DNA of 16,660 nucleotides, taken from Clostridia bacterium. GTDB taxonomy: Bacteria; Bacillota; Clostridia; UMGS1883. Under the pieces are notes generated by a model, which worked only from the letters and a program-made list of their open reading frames with translations, was not told where the DNA came from and made no database searches. Both the position numbers and the translations under genes were made by a program. The first letter of the stretch is position 1. The number at the start of each line of letters is the position of its first letter. Shown here in pieces: positions 1-7,469 of this stretch. The stretch spans positions 1-16,660 of the forward strand of contig JAFSBF010000074.1 in NCBI GenBank assembly GCA_017441965.1, given 5' to 3'.

Positions 1-771
1 ACAACCTTCTGCGCACCGCCCACAATGTACAGAATGCTTATAAAGGAAGATATATCAAAATACGATATGTCATCCGTTCAGCACGCAAATACTGCGGGTG
101 AGGCACTTAACCCCGAGGTTTACAAGCAGATTGAAAAGCTTACGGGACTTAAAATTATGGAGGGCTTCGGTCAGACTGAAACAACGTGTCTTATCGGTAA
201 TCTCTATGGAAGAGAGTACAAGCTTGGCGCTATGGGTAAACCCGTTCCGCTTTACGATGTTGATATTGTTGACCCTCAGGGAAACAGTGTCGATGTCGGT
301 GAAAACGGTGAAATCGTTATCCGTACGTCAGAGCGAGTGCCCTGCGGCCTTTTCAAGGGATATTACAAGGACGAGGAAAAGACGAAAGAGGTTTGGCACG
401 ATGGCCTTTACCATACGGGTGACGTTGCGTATAAGGATGAGGACGGTTTCTACTTCTATGTTGGTAGAATTGATGATGTTATCAAGTCATCAGGCTACAG
501 AATCGGACCGTTTGAAATTGAGAGCGTTATTATGGAGCTTCCCTACGTTGTCGAATGCGGCGTAAGTGCGGCACCTGATGAAATTCGTGGTCAGGTAGTA
601 AAGGCGAGCATTGTGCTCACAAAGGATACTACTCCCAGTGAAGAGCTTAAACGTGAAATTCAGCTTTATGTCAAGGAGCATACTGCACCTTACAAATACC
701 CCAGAATAGTTGAATTCCGTGAGTCTCTCCCAAAGACAACAAGCGGTAAAATAATAAGAGCAAAACTCTAA
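1..771 (+). CDS. AMP-forming acyl-CoA synthetase, C-terminal part (5' end outside window)
   Basis: This is the C-terminal 256 residues of an ANL-superfamily acyl- or acetyl-CoA synthetase, which activates a carboxylic acid to an acyl-AMP and then to acyl-CoA in the cytoplasm. The frame is open from base 1 ([13 protein letters not shown]), so the start lies upstream. Motifs in order are the adenylate-binding GFGQTET (about fragment residues 55-61), [11 protein letters not shown] followed by [19 protein letters not shown] (the hinge and C-terminal domain core), and the C-terminal [10 protein letters not shown] with the acylation lysine at fragment residue 250. The nearest family by eye is medium-chain acyl-CoA synthetase (ACSM-like) or acetyl-CoA synthetase; chain length cannot be read from this fragment. 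A terminator follows 7 nt after the stop, so it is not co-transcribed with the pyr genes. Confidence 0.93.
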   Translation, partial: TTFCAPPTMYRMLIKEDISKYDMSSVQHANTAGEALNPEVYKQIEKLTGLKIMEGFGQTETTCLIGNLYGREYKLGAMGKPVPLYDVDIVDPQGNSVDVGENGEIVIRTSERVPCGLFKGYYKDEEKTKEVWHDGLYHTGDVAYKDEDGFYFYVGRIDDVIKSSGYRIGPFEIESVIMELPYVVECGVSAAPDEIRGQVVKASIVLTKDTTPSEELKREIQLYVKEHTAPYKYPRIVEFRESLPKTTSGKIIRAKL

Positions 772-778
772 AAAGTTT

Positions 779-820
779 AGAGGATGTAAAAAAAACTATG
801 TTTTTTTGCATCCTCTTTTA
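779..820 (+). terminator. Rho-independent terminator after the acyl-CoA synthetase
   Basis: Two 16-base arms (779-794 and 801-816) pair fully with one G-U, around a 6-base loop. The upper half of the stem is an A run facing a T run, and a short T tract follows the stem. It separates the synthetase from the pyr operon promoter that begins 12 bp further on. Confidence 0.85.
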
Positions 821-831
821 AATGAAAACAT

Positions 832-860
832 TTGACACTATATACCTTTTGTGTTATAAT
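832..860 (+). promoter_or_regulatory. SigA promoter of the pyr operon
   Basis: The -35 is TTGACA (832-837) and the -10 is TATAAT (855-860), with exactly 17 bp between them. TG at 852-853 gives an extended -10. Transcription should start near 866-868, leaving an untranslated leader of about 35 nt before the pyrC ATG. That leader is too short for a PyrR-type antiterminator/terminator pair, and I see no hairpin or T run in it. Confidence 0.88.
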
Positions 861-902
861 ACACAGAGATAGTTTTGTAAGCAAAAAAAGTGGGAGGACA
901 AG

Positions 903-2165
903 ATGCTACAGGTATTTAAAAATGCTACAGTTTTGACAGATGACGGCTTTAAAAAGCTTGATATATATACAGACAATGGGATAATTGTTTCTATTGGCAG
1001 CGGAGAAAGTGACGGTGCCGAGGTTTTTGATTTTAATAATTGTTATATTTTGCCCGGTTTTGCAGATGTACACGTTCATTTGCGAGAGCCGGGTTTTTCG
1101 TATAAGGAAACAATAAAAAGCGGCAGTGCCGCTTGTGCACGTGGGGGATATACAGATGTATGCTCTATGCCAAATCTTAATCCCGTACCTGACAATATGG
1201 AAAACATTCAAAAACAGATTGATATAATTGAGAGTGATGCACTTATCCGTGTCCACCCCTATGCAGCAATAACCGTAGGACAAAAAGGTGAGTGCCTTAC
1301 CGATTTTGATGCACTTTCCAAAAAAGCGGTTGCCTTTTCAGATGACGGCAGGGGTGTACAGAATGATGATATGATGCGCGCTGCAATGCTTGATGCCAAG
1401 AAAAATAATAAAATTATCAGTGCCCATTGTGAGGTTAACAGCCTTTTAAACGGCGGATACATCCGTGAGGGTGAGTACAGCCGTGCGCACGGACATAAGG
1501 GAATACCGCCTGAAAGTGAATGGAAAATGGTGGAGAGAGATTTAAAGTTGGCGGAGGAAACCACCTGCCGCTATCACGTATGCCATATTTCGACAAAGGA
1601 GAGCGTCAATCTGATTAGGGAGGCAAAAGCACGTGGCGTTGATGTAACGGCTGAAACTGCACCGCATTACCTTATTCTGACAGAAGACGATTTGCAGGAA
1701 CACGGACGGTTTAAAATGAATCCCCCCATCGGTAATAAGGAAGACAGAGAGGCTCTTATAGAGGGTATACTCGACGGTACAATAGATATGATTGCAACTG
1801 ACCACGCACCGCACAGCGTGGAGGAAAAGGCAAAGGGACTTGCAGGGAGTATGATGGGCGTTGTCGGTATCGAAACAGCGTTTGCGCTGATGTATACGCA
1901 TTTTGTAAGAAGCGGAAAAATGACACTCCAGGCTCTTATAAAGCTTATGTGTGAAAATCCCAGAGCACGTTTTTCATTAGGTCACGGCAAAATTGCAGTG
2001 GGCGAGAAGGCAGATTTTACAGTATTTAATCTTGAAGAAAAATACAATATATTACCCGAGGAATTTATGTCGATGGGCAGAAGCACACCTTTTGAAAATG
2101 AAGCGGTTTACGGCAGATGTAAAATGACAGTATGTGACGGACAAATTGTATGGAGGGAAATATGA
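903..2165 (+). CDS. pyrC: Dihydroorotase, class I
   Basis: Cyclises N-carbamoyl-L-aspartate to L-dihydroorotate, the third step of UMP synthesis, in the cytoplasm. The 420-aa length is typical of the class I (long) bacterial type. Amidohydrolase metal-site residues are present: HVH (H57, H59) in DVHVHLREPG, D148 in FSDDGRG, H175 in ISAHCE, H228 in YHVCHIS, and D300 in ATDHAPH. The substrate-binding R61 follows the HxH motif. The start follows GGAGG at 893-897 with 5 nt spacing. It is the first gene of the operon behind a strong promoter, and its TGA overlaps the pyrK ATG as ATGA. All catalytic residues are intact, so this is expected to be an active enzyme rather than the non-catalytic dihydroorotase-like (PyrX) form. 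Confidence 0.97.
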   Translation: MLQVFKNATVLTDDGFKKLDIYTDNGIIVSIGSGESDGAEVFDFNNCYILPGFADVHVHLREPGFSYKETIKSGSAACARGGYTDVCSMPNLNPVPDNMENIQKQIDIIESDALIRVHPYAAITVGQKGECLTDFDALSKKAVAFSDDGRGVQNDDMMRAAMLDAKKNNKIISAHCEVNSLLNGGYIREGEYSRAHGHKGIPPESEWKMVERDLKLAEETTCRYHVCHISTKESVNLIREAKARGVDVTAETAPHYLILTEDDLQEHGRFKMNPPIGNKEDREALIEGILDGTIDMIATDHAPHSVEEKAKGLAGSMMGVVGIETAFALMYTHFVRSGKMTLQALIKLMCENPRARFSLGHGKIAVGEKADFTVFNLEEKYNILPEEFMSMGRSTPFENEAVYGRCKMTVCDGQIVWREI

Positions 2166-2899
2166 AACAGAGTATATTTGAAATAGTCAGCAATAAGCTT
2201 ATTGCTGACAATACATATGAAATGGTGCTGAGGGGTGATTGCACTGATATAACAAAGCCGGGACAGTTTGTGAATATAAAGCTTGACTCCTTTTTCCTGC
2301 GCAGACCGATTAGTGTATGTGACTGTGAAAAGGATATACTTACACTGATATACAAGGTAGTAGGTCATGGTACGGAAAAAATGGCTGCTATGCAAGCAAA
2401 AGAAAAGCTTGATATACTTACAGGTCTTGGAAACGGGTACGATATTTCAAAAAGCGGCGATGCGCCCCTTCTTATAGGCGGAGGTGCAGGTGTTCCGCCT
2501 ATGTATATGCTTGCAAAAGAGCTTATAGCAGAAGGAAAAAAGCCAACCGTAATTCTTGGATTTAATAAAAAGTCAGAGGTTTTTTATGAGGAAGAATTTT
2601 CTGCACTCGGTATAAAAACCATCGTTACAACGGCAGACGGCTCATACGGTGTGAAAGGCTTTGTAACTGATGCGTTTAAAGATATTTCCTACACATATTT
2701 CTTCACCTGCGGACCCGAGCCGATGCTCAGGGCAGTTTATAACACAACCTCCACAAGCGGACAGATGAGCTTTGAGGCACGTATGGGATGCGGCTTTGGT
2801 GCTTGTATGGGATGCACGTGCGAAACAATTACGGGTAACAAGCGCATCTGTAAGGAAGGACCCGTTCTGGAGAAGGAGGAAATTAAATGGCAAAATTAG
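2162..2899 (+). CDS. pyrK: Dihydroorotate dehydrogenase B, electron transfer subunit
   Basis: FAD and [2Fe-2S] subunit that passes electrons from PyrDB to NAD+ in class 1B dihydroorotate dehydrogenase. With this start the protein is 245 aa. The flavin-binding RRPISV lies at about residues 47-52, a glycine-rich NAD-binding GGGAGVPP at about 106-113, and the iron-sulfur cysteines at C210, C215, C218 and C230 (Cx4CxxC, then a distal Cys). [10 protein letters not shown] is the usual pyridine-nucleotide oxidoreductase motif. An in-frame ATG at 2150 exists, but GGAGGG (2152-2157) sits between the two and serves the 2162 start, which also gives a tight ATGA overlap with pyrC. The 3' end overlaps pyrD by 13 nt, consistent with stoichiometric coupling of the two subunits. 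Confidence 0.96.
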   Translation: MKQSIFEIVSNKLIADNTYEMVLRGDCTDITKPGQFVNIKLDSFFLRRPISVCDCEKDILTLIYKVVGHGTEKMAAMQAKEKLDILTGLGNGYDISKSGDAPLLIGGGAGVPPMYMLAKELIAEGKKPTVILGFNKKSEVFYEEEFSALGIKTIVTTADGSYGVKGFVTDAFKDISYTYFFTCGPEPMLRAVYNTTSTSGQMSFEARMGCGFGACMGCTCETITGNKRICKEGPVLEKEEIKWQN

Positions 2900-3798
2900 A
2901 TGTAAATCTTTCAGGATTAAAGCTTGATAACCCTATAATACCTGCAAGCGGTACGTTTGGGTTTGGATATGAATTCAGTGACTATTACGATATAAATATT
3001 CTTGGAAGTATTTCTATCAAGGGTACAACAAAGGACCCAAGATACGGAAATCCGCTCCCCAGAATTGCAGAATGCAGTAGCGGTATGTTAAATTCCGTGG
3101 GACTTCAAAACCCCGGAGTTGAAAAGGTTGTCAGCGAGGAGCTTCCAAAGCTTCGCAAATGCTTTTCAAAAAAGGTTCTGGCAAATGTCAGCGGATTTTC
3201 CCTTGAGGATTATGTTTATACCTGCGAGATAATGGACAAGCAGGACGAGGTTGGAATTTTGGAGGTTAATATAAGCTGCCCCAATGTAAAGCACGGTGGA
3301 ATGAGCTTTGGTACAAGCCCTGAAAGTGCGGCAGAAATTACGCGTGCCGTTAAAAGCGTCACGAAAAAGCCTGTGTACATGAAGCTTTCCCCGAATGTTA
3401 CGGACATTGCATCTATTGCAAAGGCGTGCGAGGAGGCAGGTGCAGACGGAATTTCGATGATAAATACTCTTATGGGTATGAGAATAAACCTTAAAGACAG
3501 AAAACCAATCCTTGCAAATAAGGCAGGCGGCTTTTCAGGCAGTGCAATTCTTCCCGTAGCGCTTGCAATGGTTTACAAGGTATATGAAGCAGTTAATATC
3601 CCCATTATAGGAATGGGTGGTATAACTACGGCAGAGGATGTTGTTGAAATGATGCTTGCAGGTGCAACGGCGGTAGAGGTAGGCGCAGCAAACCTTACAG
3701 AGCCGTATGCGTGCAAAAATATTATTGAAGAGCTTCCCGCTGTTATGGAAAAATATAAAATTGATAGTTTAGAAAGTATAATCGGAGGTGCACACTGA
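2887..3798 (+). CDS. pyrD: Dihydroorotate dehydrogenase B, catalytic subunit (class 1B)
   Basis: FMN-containing catalytic subunit that oxidises dihydroorotate to orotate, working with PyrK and NAD+. At 303 aa it matches the class 1B family. The catalytic base is Cys131 in [13 protein letters not shown]; a cysteine here marks class 1, whereas class 2 membrane enzymes use serine. Other motifs are NSVGLQNPG (residues 69-77), the FMN-site lysine in MKLSPN (165-170), INTLMGM (192-198), GGFSG (214-218) and GMGG (242-245). It starts 7 nt after AAGGAGG (2873-2879), inside the end of pyrK. Its TGA overlaps the pyrF ATG by one base. The NAD-linked enzyme suits an anaerobe that does not feed these electrons to a respiratory quinone. 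Confidence 0.97.
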   Translation: MAKLDVNLSGLKLDNPIIPASGTFGFGYEFSDYYDINILGSISIKGTTKDPRYGNPLPRIAECSSGMLNSVGLQNPGVEKVVSEELPKLRKCFSKKVLANVSGFSLEDYVYTCEIMDKQDEVGILEVNISCPNVKHGGMSFGTSPESAAEITRAVKSVTKKPVYMKLSPNVTDIASIAKACEEAGADGISMINTLMGMRINLKDRKPILANKAGGFSGSAILPVALAMVYKVYEAVNIPIIGMGGITTAEDVVEMMLAGATAVEVGAANLTEPYACKNIIEELPAVMEKYKIDSLESIIGGAH

Positions 3799-4496
3799 TG
3801 GGTAAGGATGTAATAGTAGCGTGTGATTTTGCGTCAAAGGATGCACTTATCACATTTTTGGACAAGTTTTCGGGAAGAAAGCCTTTTGTAAAAATCGGTA
3901 TGGAGCTTTTTTATGCGGAGGGTCCCGAAATTGTAAAAGAAGTTAAGAAAAGAGGGCATAAAATCTTTTTGGATTTAAAGCTTTGCGATATTCCCAATAC
4001 AGTAAAAAAATCAATGAAGGTACTCTCTTCGCTTGATGTTGATATGACAAATCTTCACGCATTCGGTACAAAGGAAATGATGAAGGCGGCAATAGAGGGC
4101 TTAACGCGTGAGGACGGAACACGTCCCATCTTAATCGCAGTTACACAGCTTACCTCAACGAGTGAGGAACGTATGAAAAACAATTTGCTCATTGATGCAC
4201 CCCTTGCTACTGTGGTTGAGCATTACGCTAAATGTGCCGAGGAAAGCGGACTTGACGGTGTAGTATGCTCACCTCATGAGGCATCACGTGTAAAAGAGGT
4301 TTGCGGAAAGGATTTCGTAACAGTTACCCCCGGTATCCGTTTCGCAGACTCTGCCGCAGATGATCAGGTAAGAATTATGACCCCTGAAAAGGCAAAGAGT
4401 GTGGGCAGTGACTACATTGTTGTAGGTCGTCCCATTACCGCTGCAGAAGACCCGGTTGCAGCATATGAAAGATGCGTTAGAGAATTTGTAGATTAA
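3798..4496 (+). CDS. pyrF: Orotidine 5'-phosphate decarboxylase
   Basis: Decarboxylates OMP to UMP, the last step of the pathway. At 232 aa it has the usual length of the short bacterial type (family 1). Visible active-site residues are D10 in IVACDFA, K33 in FVKIGMELF, and the catalytic [10 protein letters not shown] (D59, K61, D64). The phosphate-binding end VVGRPIT lies near residue 213. Translation starts at the A of the pyrD TGA (TGATG), 7 nt after GGAGGTG, so pyrD and pyrF are translationally coupled. Placing pyrF directly before pyrE, the enzyme that supplies OMP, is common in Firmicute pyr clusters. Confidence 0.96.
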   Translation: MGKDVIVACDFASKDALITFLDKFSGRKPFVKIGMELFYAEGPEIVKEVKKRGHKIFLDLKLCDIPNTVKKSMKVLSSLDVDMTNLHAFGTKEMMKAAIEGLTREDGTRPILIAVTQLTSTSEERMKNNLLIDAPLATVVEHYAKCAEESGLDGVVCSPHEASRVKEVCGKDFVTVTPGIRFADSAADDQVRIMTPEKAKSVGSDYIVVGRPITAAEDPVAAYERCVREFVD

Positions 4497-4516
4497 ACTA
4501 AAGGAGATAAAAAACG

Positions 4517-5149
4517 ATGAAAGAACTTATTGCAAAAGATTTACTTAAGATTAAAGCCGTATTTTTAAGCCCTGATAAGCCTTTTACATGGGCAAGCGGT
4601 ATTAAAAGCCCCATTTACTGTGACAACCGTCTTACACTCACTGCGCCTGAGGTAAGACTTGACGTTGAAAAATCACTTGCAGAGGTTGTAAAGACACACT
4701 ATCCCGATGCGCAGGTTCTTATGGGTACATCAACTGCAGGTATTGCACACGCTGCAATTACTGCACATCTTCTTGATATGCCGATGGGTTATGTGCGCAG
4801 CGGTGCTAAAGACCACGGCAGACAAAACCAGATTGAGGGTAAGCTCGAAAAAGGTGATAAGGTTGTTGTTATCGAGGACCTTATTTCAACAGGCGGAAGT
4901 GTTATAGAGGTTGTTGAAGCCCTCAGAAGTGCAGGTGCAGAGGTTTTAGGTATTGCATCAATCTTTACTTACGGAATGAAAAAAGGTCTTGAAAGACTTG
5001 AAGAAGCAAATGTAAAGAATATCAGCCTTACAGATTTTGATACCATTGTAGAAGTTGCTGCAAAGGAAAATTATATTAAGGAAGAAGACAAAGAACGTCT
5101 TATAAAATTCCGCAATAATCCCTCTGATGAAAGCTGGATAAAAGCATAA
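4517..5149 (+). CDS. pyrE: Orotate phosphoribosyltransferase
   Basis: Condenses orotate with PRPP to give OMP. The protein is 210 aa, the normal length. The mobile catalytic loop YVRSGAKDHGRQNQIEG (residues 92-108, with K98, D99, H100) and the PRPP-binding motif VVVIEDLISTGGS (116-128, acidic pair E120/D121) are intact. TWASGIKSPIYCDNR (24-38) is the orotate-side N-terminal signature. The start is preceded by AAGGAGA at about 4500-4506 with 10-11 nt spacing. It lies 20 nt after pyrF and 39 nt before the chosen pyrB start. Confidence 0.97.
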   Translation: MKELIAKDLLKIKAVFLSPDKPFTWASGIKSPIYCDNRLTLTAPEVRLDVEKSLAEVVKTHYPDAQVLMGTSTAGIAHAAITAHLLDMPMGYVRSGAKDHGRQNQIEGKLEKGDKVVVIEDLISTGGSVIEVVEALRSAGAEVLGIASIFTYGMKKGLERLEEANVKNISLTDFDTIVEVAAKENYIKEEDKERLIKFRNNPSDESWIKA

Positions 5150-5152
5150 GTG

Positions 5153-5172
5153 CTTAATTTTCAAATATTAAG
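5153..5172 (+). promoter_or_regulatory. Small hairpin in front of the pyrB ribosome binding site
   Basis: CTTAAT (5153-5158) and ATTAAG (5167-5172) form a 6-bp stem with an 8-base loop in the pyrE-pyrB gap. The right arm touches the candidate Shine-Dalgarno AGAGAGG (5171-5177). It is too weak and lacks a T run, so it is not a terminator. It could modulate pyrB translation, or it could be chance in AT-rich DNA. Confidence 0.25.
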
Positions 5173-5188
5173 AGAGGAAGATGGAGAA

Positions 5189-6103
5189 GTGAAGGACCTT
5201 ATCGATATTCTTGATTTATCAACTGACGAAATTGATGAGCTTATTGAAAGTGCAAATGACATAATCAAAAACCCCGATAACTACAGAGAAAAATGTAGGT
5301 ATAAAAAGCTTGCGACCCTCTTTTTTGAGCCTTCGACACGTACAAGGCTCAGCTTTGAGGCGGCAATGTACGAGCTTGGCGGAAATGTAATCGGTTTTTC
5401 CGAGGCTAATTCAAGCTCTGCCGCAAAGGGTGAGAGTGTTGCCGATACTGTAAGAACAGTTGAATGCTATGCTGATATTATTGCAATGCGCCATCCCAAG
5501 GAGGGGGCACCGACAGTTGCATCAATGAAAACTAAAGTTCCCGTAATTAATGCAGGTGACGGTGGTCACAACCATCCTACGCAGACGCTGACAGACCTTC
5601 TTACAATTAAGAGGGAGATAGGCAGGCTTGATAACCTTACAATCGGTCTTTGTGGTGACCTTAAGTTTGGAAGAACGGTACATTCGCTTATTCAGGCAAT
5701 GGTGCGTTATCCTAATGTGAAGTTTATTATGATTTCGCCTAAGGAATTGAGACTTCCCGAATACCTTATAAACGAAGTACTGCTTCGAAATAATGTAGAG
5801 TTTGTTGAAACGGAAAGCCTTGAGGACTCTATTTCACAGCTTGACATTCTTTATATGACACGTGTTCAGAAGGAAAGATTTTTTAACGAGGCTGACTATG
5901 TAAGACTTAAGGATACATATGTCCTTACTCCTGAAAAGCTTGCCTCAGCAAAACAGACAATGCGTGTTCTTCATCCGCTTCCCCGTGTTAACGAAATAAG
6001 TGTCGAAGTGGATGAAGATGCGCGTGCGTGCTACTTCCGTCAGGCACTTAACGGTAAGTTTATAAGAATGGCACTTATTCTGAAATTACTTGGAATTAAG
6101 TAA
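5189..6103 (+). CDS. pyrB: Aspartate carbamoyltransferase, catalytic subunit
   Basis: Forms N-carbamoyl-L-aspartate from carbamoyl phosphate and aspartate, the committed step of the pathway. The 304-aa product carries the carbamoyl-phosphate loop [13 protein letters not shown] (residues 45-57), the 80s-loop SSSAAKGES (75-83), MRHP (100-103), [11 protein letters not shown] (122-132), MTRVQKERF (223-231) and HPLPR (262-266). I chose the GTG start at 5189 because it gives the family-like N terminus [10 protein letters not shown]. The same frame is open back to a GTG at 5150, directly after the pyrE stop, but that start lacks a ribosome binding site and would add 13 atypical residues. The Shine-Dalgarno is poor: AGAGAGG is 11 nt away and GGAG only 2 nt away. 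pyrI follows 12 nt later. Confidence 0.95.
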   Translation: MKDLIDILDLSTDEIDELIESANDIIKNPDNYREKCRYKKLATLFFEPSTRTRLSFEAAMYELGGNVIGFSEANSSSAAKGESVADTVRTVECYADIIAMRHPKEGAPTVASMKTKVPVINAGDGGHNHPTQTLTDLLTIKREIGRLDNLTIGLCGDLKFGRTVHSLIQAMVRYPNVKFIMISPKELRLPEYLINEVLLRNNVEFVETESLEDSISQLDILYMTRVQKERFFNEADYVRLKDTYVLTPEKLASAKQTMRVLHPLPRVNEISVEVDEDARACYFRQALNGKFIRMALILKLLGIK

Positions 6104-6115
6104 GGAGGGGATTTT

Positions 6116-6535
6116 ATGCATATTGATGAAATAACAAACGGTATCGTAATTGACCATATTGCAGCGGGTAAAAGTATGGAAATATACAAGCTGCTTAACC
6201 TTGATGCACTTAAGTGCTCGGTTGCTATTATAAAAAATGTACCGAGCAAAAAGATGGGAAGAAAAGATATAATAAAGATTGACGAGGCACTTGACGTTGA
6301 CCTTGAGGCACTCGGTTATATTGATAACGGTATTACAATCAATACAATAGAAAACGGTGTCAAAACAAACAAGAGGCACTGTGAGCTTCCCGAAAGAATT
6401 ACTAACATTGTAAAATGTAAAAACCCCAGATGTATTACCTCTGTGGAGCAGGAAATAGACCACGTGTTTAAGCTTACAGACCGTGAAAATAAGGTGTACA
6501 GATGCATTTATTGCGAGATGAAGGCAAAGCAGTAA
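6116..6535 (+). CDS. pyrI: Aspartate carbamoyltransferase, regulatory subunit
   Basis: Zinc-bearing allosteric subunit that assembles with PyrB and binds ATP, CTP and UTP. The protein is 139 aa; E. coli PyrI is 153. The C-terminal zinc site is complete: C101-x4-C106 and C130-x2-C133. By recalled alignment with E. coli PyrI, VIDHI places D13/H14 at D19/H20, MGRKDIIKI places K54 at K60, and the K five residues before LPERI (K86) matches K94. The nucleotide-contacting residues therefore appear retained, which predicts feedback control of PyrB. The start follows AAGGAGGGG with normal spacing. PyrI is found in Enterobacteria, archaea, Bacteroidetes and some clostridia, but not in the Bacillus-type operon that uses PyrR. 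Confidence 0.95.
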   Translation: MHIDEITNGIVIDHIAAGKSMEIYKLLNLDALKCSVAIIKNVPSKKMGRKDIIKIDEALDVDLEALGYIDNGITINTIENGVKTNKRHCELPERITNIVKCKNPRCITSVEQEIDHVFKLTDRENKVYRCIYCEMKAKQ

Positions 6536-6548
6536 TAGGAGGTTTATT

Positions 6549-7373
6549 ATGAGCTCACGTTTTATGCGCTTTAAAGACGGAAAGGCAAAAGCCTTAACAC
6601 TTAGTTATGATGACGGTGTTAAGCAGGATATAAGGCTTATTGATATTTTAGATAAGCACGGCATTAAGGCTACATTTAATATAAATGCAGGCTGCTTTGC
6701 AAATGAAGAAACTTCAAAGGGAAACAGAATGACAAAGGAGCGTGCATATAGCCTGTATAAAAATTCACCGCACGAGGTGGCAATACACGGCTATACGCAT
6801 CCGTTTTTAGATACGCTTGCCACAAATAATGCGGTATATGAGATTATAGAGGACAGAAGACAGCTTGAGGAGATGTTTGGTACAATTATAAGGGGTTGTG
6901 CATATCCACAGGGTACATTCAGCGACAGTGTTGTTGAGGTGCTGCGCCTTTGCGGTATCAAATATGCAAGAACAACTATTTCAACGGAAGGGTTTAATAT
7001 ACCTACAGACTGGCTCAGACTTCCTGCTACGTGCCATCATAAAAATCCGCATCTTTTTGAACTGACTGATAAATTTGTTGAGGGACAAAATATACGTAAC
7101 CCGTGGCTTTTCTATCTGTGGGGACACAGCTACGAATTTGATAATGACGATAACTGGGACGTAATTGAAAGATTTGCAGAAAAAATAGGAAATCGTGATG
7201 ACATATGGTATGCGACAAATATAGAAATTTTTGACTATATAGAGGCATACAACTCACTGCATACCTCTGCAGACGGAAAGATAGTTTATAATCCCACGCT
7301 TATTGATGTATGGATGTGTAACAATGGAAAAACATACTGCATCAAAAGTGGAGAAACTGTGATAATTGATTAG
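6549..7373 (+). CDS. Polysaccharide deacetylase family protein (CE4/NodB-like), cytoplasmic
   Basis: A 274-aa NodB-fold protein expected to remove acetyl groups from an N- or O-acetylated sugar. CE4 motifs are visible: LSYDDGVKQD (D21, D22) for the base/metal aspartate, HGYTHP (H80, H84) for the metal-binding HxxxH, AYPQGTF (118-124), and a late histidine in LWGHSYEF (H193). There is no signal peptide or membrane segment; the N terminus MSSRFMRFKDGKAK is polar, so the substrate is probably soluble and intracellular. It lies 13 nt after pyrI with its own AGGAGG and no terminator between them, so it should be co-transcribed with the pyr genes. No role in pyrimidine synthesis is known to me. Substrate cannot be assigned; it might act on oligosaccharides or sugar derivatives taken into the cell. 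Confidence 0.85.
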   Translation: MSSRFMRFKDGKAKALTLSYDDGVKQDIRLIDILDKHGIKATFNINAGCFANEETSKGNRMTKERAYSLYKNSPHEVAIHGYTHPFLDTLATNNAVYEIIEDRRQLEEMFGTIIRGCAYPQGTFSDSVVEVLRLCGIKYARTTISTEGFNIPTDWLRLPATCHHKNPHLFELTDKFVEGQNIRNPWLFYLWGHSYEFDNDDNWDVIERFAEKIGNRDDIWYATNIEIFDYIEAYNSLHTSADGKIVYNPTLIDVWMCNNGKTYCIKSGETVIID

Positions 7374-7376
7374 AGT

Positions 7377-7413
7377 AAAATCAAGAGTTCAAATAAACAG
7401 AACTCTTGATTTT
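7377..7413 (+). terminator. Rho-independent terminator of the pyr operon
   Basis: Arms 7377-7390 and 7400-7413 pair over 14 bp (AAAATCAAGAGTTC with its complement) around a 9-base loop. The right arm ends in TTTT followed by CTT. It begins 4 nt after the deacetylase stop and closes the pyrC-to-deacetylase transcript. Confidence 0.85.
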
Positions 7414-7434
7414 CTTATGACGGTATGGTAGAAT
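7406..7434 (+). promoter_or_regulatory. Probable SigA promoter for the M13 peptidase unit
   Basis: The -35 is TTGATT (7406-7411) and the -10 is TAGAAT (7429-7434), with a 17-bp spacer and an extended -10 TG at 7426-7427. The -35 box is embedded in the right arm of the preceding terminator. The predicted start near 7440 lies downstream of an in-frame ATG at 7425, which supports the peptidase start at 7470. Confidence 0.62.
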
Positions 7435-7469
7435 ACTTTTGTAGTGTTTCTAAAAGGAGTTTTAGGAAA

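Noticed and set aside
98..565. Long open frame on the plus strand inside the acyl-CoA synthetase
   Set aside because: It is an out-of-frame shadow of a gene with clear ANL motifs; its own translation is Arg- and Ser-rich with no family resemblance.
861..902. Possible PyrR attenuator or riboswitch before pyrC
   Set aside because: The predicted leader is only about 35 nt and contains no stem or T run; the hairpin at 779-816 lies upstream of the promoter and belongs to the previous gene.
906..2395. Several minus-strand frames over pyrC and pyrK
   Set aside because: They mirror strong coding sequence on the plus strand, have no promoters or ribosome sites, and are rich in Cys, His and Phe in the way reverse-complement shadows usually are.
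7425..7469. Upstream ATG extending the M13 peptidase by 15 residues
   Set aside because: It lies inside the predicted promoter, lacks a ribosome binding site, and would put a charged stretch before an already complete signal peptide.
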